Source: Spirogloea muscicola
Lineage: Eukaryota; Streptophyta; Zygnematophyceae; Spirogloeales; Spirogloeaceae
DNA: 13,680 bases
Reading direction: 5' to 3'
Assembly (NCBI GenBank): GCA_009602725.1
Contig: WELB01000332.1
Coordinates: 79,503 to 93,182 of the forward strand
Shown: positions 8,641-13,680 of the stretch, in pieces
Numbering within the stretch: position 1 is the stretch's first letter
Layout of the letters: each line of letters starts with the position of its first letter
Translations under genes and position numbers: made by a program
The notes under the pieces: model-generated
The model's input: the letters and a program-made list of their open reading frames with translations, nothing else
What the model was told of the DNA's origin: nothing
Databases searched by the model: none

Positions 8641-8965
8641 CTTCCCTCTCTCAAACGTGGAACATCATATATACATCTTGGCCCCACACGAAGAAGCAGG
8701 TCGTGCCTCCTGAAGGCAGTCATCGACCCTTGTCCCTGGGGCTGACAGGCACTAGGAGGTGAAAGATTTCTTGCTCCGCCTGCCCTCTCCTTTCTTGTCC
8801 TGCAACCTGAACCTGCTGTTCACGATCTAAATCCTGTACCTGTCCTTCATGTCTTACAGCCACTTCCTGTCTTGATGTGGGAGGACCAGCAGATCGTCCC
8901 CGTCTTGGCGCAGATGCAGACATGGTCACAAAGAATTCAGAGTAACACAAAGACTTGCCTGATTA

Positions 8966-9220
8966 CACACAGAGCCGGCGAGCACTCAGCTCCACCTGGC
9001 CGCACACACAGCAACGTCTTTCGCACACAGAGCCGTCGCGCACACAGCGCCGCTTCGCCTCACACAGAGCCGCCGCGCACACAGCACCGCCTCGCCGCAC
9101 TCAGAGCCACCTCGCACACAGCACCGCTTCGCCTCACACAGAGCCGCCGCGCACACAGCGCCGCCTCGCCTCACACAGAGCCGCCGCGCACAAGCGCCGC
9201 CTCTCCGCACTCAGAGCCAC
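8966..9220. repeat. 37-bp GC-rich minisatellite
   Basis: About six to seven tandem units of CACACAGAGCCGCCGCG plus CACACAGCGCCGCCTCGCCT (17 + 20 bases). Central units differ by only a few substitutions; outer ones are degenerate. Two unit variants alternate in part, beginning CACACAGAGCC or CACTCAGAGCC, which suggests a higher-order step. A 37-base period is not a multiple of three, so the open frames crossing it are not one repeated peptide. It lies between CHMP7 and the SKIP24-like stop. Confidence 0.9.
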
Positions 9221-9303
9221 AAGATTGTTTTTGGGCCTATCCTGTCCTCTGCCGGGGCCTCCCTTATCTAGGGAAAGTCACATCAGCCTAGCAGAATGAG
9301 CGG

Positions 9304-9327
9304 AGTGGGTGATTCTACCAACCCACT
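9304..9327 (-). repeat. Inverted repeat after the SKIP24-like stop
   Basis: AGTGGGT pairs with ACCCACT over a 10-base loop, 63-86 bases beyond the stop on the minus strand. It would fall in the 3' UTR; significance unknown. Confidence 0.3.
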
Positions 9328-9389
9328 GATTCACCATATTTCTATATTCAACAGGAGGGAGGGGAGGAGGGGGCATTTCAAGCTGCGAT

Positions 9390-10564
9390 TCATGGCGAAT
9401 TCAAGCTGCTGCTTGCATCATGCAGAGCCCCCACAGCAATAGCAACGGGGCCCTTCTTGCAGCCTGGGCTTTCCCGCCACCGCTTCTTTCTGTGCTCCAC
9501 CTCTTGCGCTGTGGGGACCAGAGCCGGCGGAGGCGGCGCCTGCAGTGGACTAGCGGCGTCTGCCTTGGTCGCGGGGTTGAAGGTCAAGCCTGCCAGCTCC
9601 GCACGGGCGCCGACAGAGTCCTTCTCGACGCGCGCCTGCATGAAAGCGCCAAGCGCAGTGAGCCAAGGTGCTCTGCTCAGATGGCCAAAGCATGATAAGA
9701 CTTGTTGCACCAAGGGCATGGACCAAAAGGGCTGGCGAGAACATGCCAGGCGATTGGTGAGCTGCCGGAGCTGCTCGCGGCTAACAGCGAGGTCCATGAG
9801 CAGCGCATCGAGTGCGGCGCCGCTGGACACCACGTTCTGCTCCACTTGGCGTTGCAGTGCGGTGCGCACTGCCTGCGGCTGCCACGCCTGCGCTGCCACC
9901 ACGGCCCGCCTGGAAGGCGAGGAGGGCAGCGTGGTGAGCAGGGCTGGCCAGGGTGACCGCAGCACAGGCTACGACCTGGAGACAGCAAAGACGGCGGCGC
10001 CCACGCACAGGCCACCAAGGCCTGGAGCCCAGCAGAGGCGCGGCAGGAGTATATCACAACGTTTTTTATTTGGCAGCTATCACCGACTCAGTGAAGGACA
10101 TCTGTGCACAGAGGAGTTTAATTTTCAGTCCAATTTGGGCTGCGGCCGTATCTGCCGAACCTGCCGCGCTCAGCCTCGCGGCGGCGGCGGCCGAGGGCCA
10201 GCAGCCGCTCGCGCTCATCGTCGAGCTGGGCGCGCAGGCGCCGGGCCTCGGCATCCAGTAGTGCCACGCGGCTCTGCGTCCGGAAGACCGCGCGGCGGTG
10301 CGTCGCCCACAGCCGCGCCTTGTCGCGCTCATATCTGCCACACCCGCACAGCAGCCAGATGGCTGGTCAGGCGTCGGCAGCAGCGGCGGCGGCGGAGGCG
10401 GTGGTGGCGGCGGCGGCGGCGGCGAGACGGAAAACCGTCCGCGCGGAGGTCGGAGCTCACCTCTGGCGGTACGAGTCCTTGGCGGCGGCGGCGGCGCCGC
10501 CGCCGCCNGCGCGCACGCCGGCCGCCAGCGCCAACGCCCACAGCTCATCGGGCAGCTCGGCCAT
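9390..10564 (-). CDS. SKIP24: SKIP24-like F-box protein, at least three exons
   Basis: Minus-strand exons 10564-10461, 10334-10161 and 9909-9390 join to 265 residues; phases agree (both junctions phase 2, donors GTGAGC and GTTCGG). The product opens MAELPDELWALALAAG, the start of an F-box as in plant SKIP24. It continues YERDKARLWATHRRAVF (residues 36-52), an Arg/Glu-rich coiled coil, AQAWQPQAV (99-107), then LAGLTFNP (198-205). This order matches, from memory, Arabidopsis SKIP24, a SKP1-interacting F-box protein of SCF ubiquitin ligases. The first ATG has a good context (CGCATGG). Odd points: the middle and end of the F-box, about 40 residues in plants, is replaced by a Gly/Ala run containing an N at 10508. 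A stretch coding residues about 145-182 has no counterpart in my recollection and may be a further unspliced intron. Family call fairly firm; exact model less so. Confidence 0.77.
9910..10160 (-). other. Intron 2 of the SKIP24-like gene
   Basis: Donor GCAG|GTTCGG and acceptor CTTCCAG|GCGGG on the minus strand restore an arginine codon and link the coiled coil to the WQP segment. Reading through instead gives a TAA at 10118-10120 and loses the conserved C-terminal half, so splicing is preferred. Confidence 0.7.
10335..10460 (-). other. Intron 1 of the SKIP24-like gene, with a GCC trinucleotide tract
   Basis: Donor AG|GTGAGC, acceptor GTGTGGCAG|ATATGAG, phase 2. A long GGC/GCC tract lies inside at about 10384-10424. 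Confidence 0.7.
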
Positions 10565-10656
10565 GCGCCAGCCAAGCCCCACTAAATTCCCTTCTTCCCA
10601 GTTGAGCACTTACGGCGCCGACGCCGCCGCCGCCTCCGCTGCCACCACCGGATTTC

Positions 10657-10688
<32 letters not shown>

Positions 10689-10815
10689 TGCGGGGGAGAC
10701 GTGGGCGAGCAGATGACGGCGACGACGTCCCAGTCCACCCTTTGCAGTGCCACCGCTGGGCATCAGTAAGCGACCTTCTACGTGCCGACTCGTGGGTTAC
10801 TGACCGGGTCAGCTT
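10565..10815. promoter_or_regulatory. Upstream region of the SKIP24-like gene
   Basis: GC-rich, with a GGC tract at about 10658-10688 and a clean minus-strand GTAAGT at 10613-10608. An upstream minus-strand ATG at 10763 opens a polyalanine frame ending after 72 codons without reaching the F-box frame. It could be a 5' leader with an upstream frame, or a spliced leader exon whose acceptor I cannot identify. No other gene is seen. Confidence 0.35.
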
Positions 10816-10992
10816 GAGAAGAAGAAAGTGCTCGCCCGCAGCTTAGCAGCAGGTGATGTACATCTGGCAGTTGTTTGCCATCAAACTTGGCCACTTAGGC
10901 CCTCCACACACTCCGTTGCGTTTGCTGGGGAGAAGAAAGTGCTCGCCCATAGAGAAGAGGAGCTGGCACAGCCAGCCCAAAAAGAAAGAAAG

Positions 10993-11015
10993 GGCTTTGG
11001 ACAATGTCCAAAGCC
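10993..11015. repeat. Perfect 10-bp hairpin beside a repeat core
   Basis: GGCTTTGGAC, loop AAT, then GTCCAAAGCC. It follows the first full repeat core directly. Confidence 0.6.
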
Positions 11016-11229
11016 AAAGAAAGAAGAAGATGAGCTCGCCCATAGAAGAGAGGGGCTGGCAGAAGCCAGCCAAAAAAGAATGGACAAAATCCAAAAGAAG
11101 GGAAACACACTAGCTAGGCATCGAGACAACTAGACATGACGGAACCACACAAAGTTCAAAACCCGCGGGTGAGCAACATCAGGTCAGAAAGAGGTGCCGA
11201 GAATGGACTACACTACAAAACATGACAAA

Positions 11230-11355
11230 ACACAAGACGATGCAGACAAGCAAGCGCAGCCGCATTAACTGGTGGCTGGGAGAGGCCAGCCCAAAGGAAT
11301 GCACAAGGTAAACCTAGACCCTAAACCCTTAACCCCAAACACAAGACGATGCAGA
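11230..11355. repeat. 17-bp direct repeats 109 bases apart
   Basis: ACACAAGACGATGCAGA is present at 11230-11246 and 11339-11355, bracketing a partial repeat core and the telomere-like tract. Confidence 0.7.
11309..11340. repeat. Degenerate interstitial telomere-like tract
   Basis: The plus strand reads CCTAGACCCTAAACCCTTAA and continues CCCC; on the other strand this is GGGGTTAAGGGTTTAGGG, close to the plant/green-algal telomere unit TTTAGGG. Only about three imperfect units are present, so it is not a chromosome end. Confidence 0.45.
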
Positions 11356-11815
11356 GGGAAGCTCAGTATCCGCGAGTGAGCAACATCAGGTCGGAATAAG
11401 AGAAAGTGCTCGCCCTTAGAGAACATCAGGTCGGAATAGCTCGCTGCAGGGAAAAGGCACGCGGTGCGCATGACATTGAAAGGAGAAGGGCTCGCCCATT
11501 GAGGATAGGGGCTGGAAAAGCCTGCCCAAAAAAGAATGAACAAGGGACGAGAAGGGGCCAGGGGACGCACTAAGACAAACAGGCACAAGAAGAAACTAAG
11601 CATCTACGAAGCACTCAGCAACCCCTGTTAAGCAGCCTCGCATGACATTGAAAGAGAGAGAGAGAAGTGGCACTCCCAATGGTGGCAAGGGATGTGAAAA
11701 GCCAGCCCGAAAAGAATTGACAAAGGTTTGTAAGGGGGCAAAACGCTTAGCAGCTACGAAGGGGCAAGAAGAAGAGAAGAAGGGGCCTGAAGAAGCTGAA
11801 AGGGAGGCCATTCTA

Positions 11816-12146
11816 GCCTTACAATTGTCCTGTTACGGGGTTATGAGCTAGCTAAGGGGGACACTAAATATCTTCTGGTATCCCCGAGTAAGCACATGCA
11901 TACCTGACAAGCTAAGCTGAGGAGCCAAACCACCACCACGGAAGCCATTAGCCTGGAATGCACGCCCAGCACGCTGGTGTATTGCAAGTGCCTGGGAAGC
12001 GCTGTAGACTCAATGATAGCAGATTTCTGTCGGAAACGGTCCTAGAGAAAGCGAATTTCGTGTGTTTGAACAAACGAAGGCCAAATGGCCAAGTACAAAG
12101 GCAAGCACATCTAAAGACCTAAATAACCTACAGCAGATTGACCCGC
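11816..12146. other. Stretch with no gene recognised
   Basis: No coding segment could be supported. Short matches to other blocks of the repeat field occur (GTAAGCAC near 11889, CTGACAAGCTAA near 11907). Confidence 0.4.
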
Positions 12147-12229
12147 TCAGTAACCACGGGTCAAAACGTGAAGGTCGATAACCGATGCCTGAATACTAGA
12201 TGTCAGATACGAAGCCCTTCTACCACCAA

Positions 12230-12500
12230 CTAGAGCTCGCCCAGCTTTCTGGTGCAAGGCATTAGCCTGAGCACGCTGCAAACAGGCCGACACTCGTCGT
12301 CGCATGAAAGACAGATATGCAGCTGGCAAGCCCATCTCAGCCGGAAACACATCTGCACGACGTGTGTCGCCTAGATTGGCAATGTTTTGAAGGAAAGTGT
12401 GGAAACGAGGACCCAGACAGCTAAAGATGTCGATTGCCGCTGGCAGGAGCTGATCGCATTGTGGGTAATCGGAGTAGTGCTGCAACTTTCTTCGTTCTGC
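12230..12500 (-). pseudogene. Coding relic resembling a non-LTR retrotransposon protein tail, copy 1
   Basis: About 90 minus-strand codons, open, beginning ERRKLQHYSDYPQCDQLL and passing AAIDIFSCLGPRFHTFL and FMRRRVSACLQRAQANAL. It aligns by eye along its length with copy 2 at 12777-13050. The layout (charged start, hydrophobic middle, then R-x-S-x-x-LQR) resembles the C-terminal tail of many non-LTR retrotransposon proteins; this is recollection, not a search. No catalytic reverse transcriptase motif is present and no plausible start, so I call it a fragment. Confidence 0.45.
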
Positions 12501-12776
12501 ACCGCCCACTGCGTGACCAGCGATGTGTGTTGATGCTGGACCTTCATACGCCTCCGTAACCGTAAGGAGAAAGAAAGTGCTCGCCCATTGAGGATAGGGG
12601 CTGAAAAGCCAGCCCAAAAAAGAATAAACAAAGTACGAGAAGGGGGCCAGGGGAAGCGCTAAGAAAAAAGAGCACGCAAAGAAACAAAGCAGCTACGAAT
12701 CACTCAGTAACCCCTGCTAAGCAGCCGCAAATTGGAGATGCTAGGCTCCTGGAAGTGGGTCCCTGGCCAGAGCCAG

Positions 12777-13050
12777 AGGCAGCAGCTAGGGCTCTGCCGG
12801 CAGGAAGGTGCAGCACGCGGGCCATAGACCTCTGCAGCGAGACGGCCAGGCGCATACGATACACTTGCGCCAGCGACCCGGCTGCAGGAAAGTTCACGGG
12901 CTCCCCATGGAAGCGACGGGCGATTGTGTGGCGGGCGAGCTGGGTGAGCAGCTCGAGCCAACGAGCGCCCATAGCCCCAGGGGTGTCAATTGCCAACAGG
13001 AAGAACTCGTCTCCCCGCGGATGGTCGGCGTACTTAAGCTCTCTAGCCAT
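12777..13050 (-). pseudogene. Coding relic of the same family, copy 2
   Basis: About 90 minus-strand codons: ARELKYADHPRGDEFFLLAI, then GAMGARWLELLTQLARHTIA, GSLAQVYRMRLAVSLQRS and AGRALAAA. It aligns with copy 1 (the pairs KYADHPRGD/HYSDYPQCD, RLAVSLQRS/RVSACLQRA, AGRAL/AGRAL). More GC-rich than its surroundings. The frame has stayed open although the two copies differ at most residues. Element identity is inferred. Confidence 0.5.
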
Positions 13051-13314
13051 CAGCCAGGGAATGCTCAGTAACCTCTAATCAGGAGATGCAAGTCTGAGTA
13101 GCTAGCAGGGGGAAAGACGTCGCCCTGACGGAAGCCGGAGGCCGCCGCCAACGCTCGGCCTGCGCGCAAGTGAGCTGCGAAGAAGTGGCACTCCCAATGG
13201 GGGCAAGGGCTGCGAAAAGCCAGAATTCACAAAGGTTCAGAGGGGCCTAAGAGCGGTGAGCAGCTACAAAGGGGCCTGAGGATGCAATGGTAAAACAGGG
13301 GGAGGATGGATCAC

Positions 13315-13435
13315 TCAATAAGTACGAGCGAAGGCAAGGGACCGCTGCATCGAGACGGCCAAACGCATACGGAAGACTTGAGCGAGGGACCCGGCGACGT
13401 TGAAGCCAGGCTGCTCGCCCCGGGAAAGCGCGCGG
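13315..13435 (-). pseudogene. Truncated third copy of the coding relic
   Basis: The minus strand gives GSLAQVFRMRLAVSMQRSLA before ending in AFARTY, near-identical to the centre of copy 2 (GSLAQVYRMRLAVSLQRSMA). Only about 30 codons match, so it is a fragment. Confidence 0.5.
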
Positions 13436-13563
13436 GGCGCATGAAATGAAATGGAGGCCAATCCAGCCGATACATTGTTCAGGCAGAAGAGAGAGAGAGA
13501 AGGCGCGCGGGGCGCATGAATTGAAAGGGAGGCCAATTCAAGCCAATACATTGTTCAGGCAGA
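13428..13563 (-). repeat. Two tandem copies of a 75-base-period unit
   Basis: Units starting 13428 and 13503 share GCGCGCGGGGCGCATGAA, then GGAGGCCAAT and ATACATTGTTCAGGCAGA, with scattered differences. The linker 13487-13502 includes a GA tract. A related copy lies on the opposite strand at 8582-8632. Confidence 0.85.
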
Positions 13564-13680
13564 GTCGAGTGCAGACTAAACAATGCTACATAATACGGAG
13601 ACCTAATCTAAGGTACCTAAGATGACATTAGTACCCACGGGTGAGCACAAACAAATCTGACAAGCTAACTTGGGGAGCTG

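Larger units (their letters stand above)
10816..13680 (-). repeat. Field of degenerate dispersed repeats, no intact gene
   Basis: The stretch is built from recurring blocks. The 13-mer AAAGTGCTCGCCC occurs exactly at 10825, 10936, 11403 and 12574. A fuller core (GCTCGCCCAT, then a GGGCTGG...CCAGCCC hairpin, then AAAAAAGAAT) appears at about 10936-10990, 11030-11092, 11482-11545 and 12574-12632. Weaker versions are at 11273-11308, 11660-11725 and 13180-13234. GAGCAACATCAGGTC recurs near 11171 and 11377, with a shorter form at 11422. CTGACAAGCTAA recurs near 11907 and 13658. CTCAGTAACC-type blocks recur near 12148, 12702 and 13065. Most protein traces read on the minus strand. I infer nested or tandemly duplicated relics of one transposable element family; I cannot name it. 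Confidence 0.7.

Noticed and set aside
8966-9220. CRISPR array
   Set aside because: Units abut with no unique spacers, and the context is eukaryotic. It is a minisatellite.
8955-9299. Repeat protein encoded by the minisatellite
   Set aside because: A 37-base period changes frame each unit; open frames exist on both strands only because stops are absent from the unit.
10118-10160. Read-through of SKIP24 exon 2 to TAA, giving a 106-residue protein
   Set aside because: It loses the WQP and LTFNP segments that continue the SKIP24 match in the next exon with agreeing phase.
10545-10763. Polyalanine protein starting at 10763 on the minus strand
   Set aside because: Low complexity, no homology recalled, and it overlaps the F-box start in another frame. 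Possibly an upstream frame only.
10843-11129. Minus-strand frames rich in Phe/Leu/Ser across 10843-11129
   Set aside because: They are readings of the A/G-rich repeat cores; similar peptides arise in several frames from the same repeat.

Overview
The window looks like nuclear DNA of a green alga, probably a trebouxiophyte or close relative. Five genes can be assembled. Four have short spliceosomal introns (about 80-330 bases). The set is plant/green-lineage specific: a plastid protein known only from plants and algae, an oleosin, plant-type CNX7, CHMP7 and SKIP24. TGTAA-type poly(A) motifs, favoured by green algae, follow some genes. All splice sites here come from reading-phase logic plus remembered family conservation; no search or transcript data were available. 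Exon coordinates are given in each entry.

Layout. 2-2164 (+): 3' part of an At4g37920-like protein with five exons; its N-terminal part carries an AT-hook. 2165-2737: convergent spacer. 2738-3518 (-): three-exon oleosin whose proline knot follows a GC-AG intron. 3519-4341: GC-rich divergent spacer with palindromes, which could serve both the oleosin and the next gene. 4342-4587 (+): intronless CNX7/MOCS2A, the sulfur carrier of molybdopterin synthase. 4776-7764 (+): eight-exon CHMP7, an ESCRT-III protein, starting only 188 bases after CNX7 on the same strand. 7765-8360: no gene seen. 8361-8640: solo relic of a dispersed repeat. 8966-9220: 37-bp minisatellite. 9390-10564 (-): SKIP24-like F-box protein with a shortened F-box next to an unresolved base. 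10816-13680: no intact gene; a dense field of degenerate repeats, mostly oriented to the left, with two or three decayed protein-coding modules resembling the tail of non-LTR retrotransposon proteins and a degenerate telomere-like tract.

The five genes do not form one pathway. They cover plastid function, lipid droplets, molybdenum cofactor, membrane remodelling and ubiquitin ligation. The most notable points are the oleosin architecture, the AT-hook on the plastid protein family, the tight CNX7-CHMP7 pair and the uncharacterised repeat family on the right, which also has a copy between CHMP7 and SKIP24. Two single N bases (3680, 10508) both sit in GC trinucleotide tracts and may hide missing sequence.
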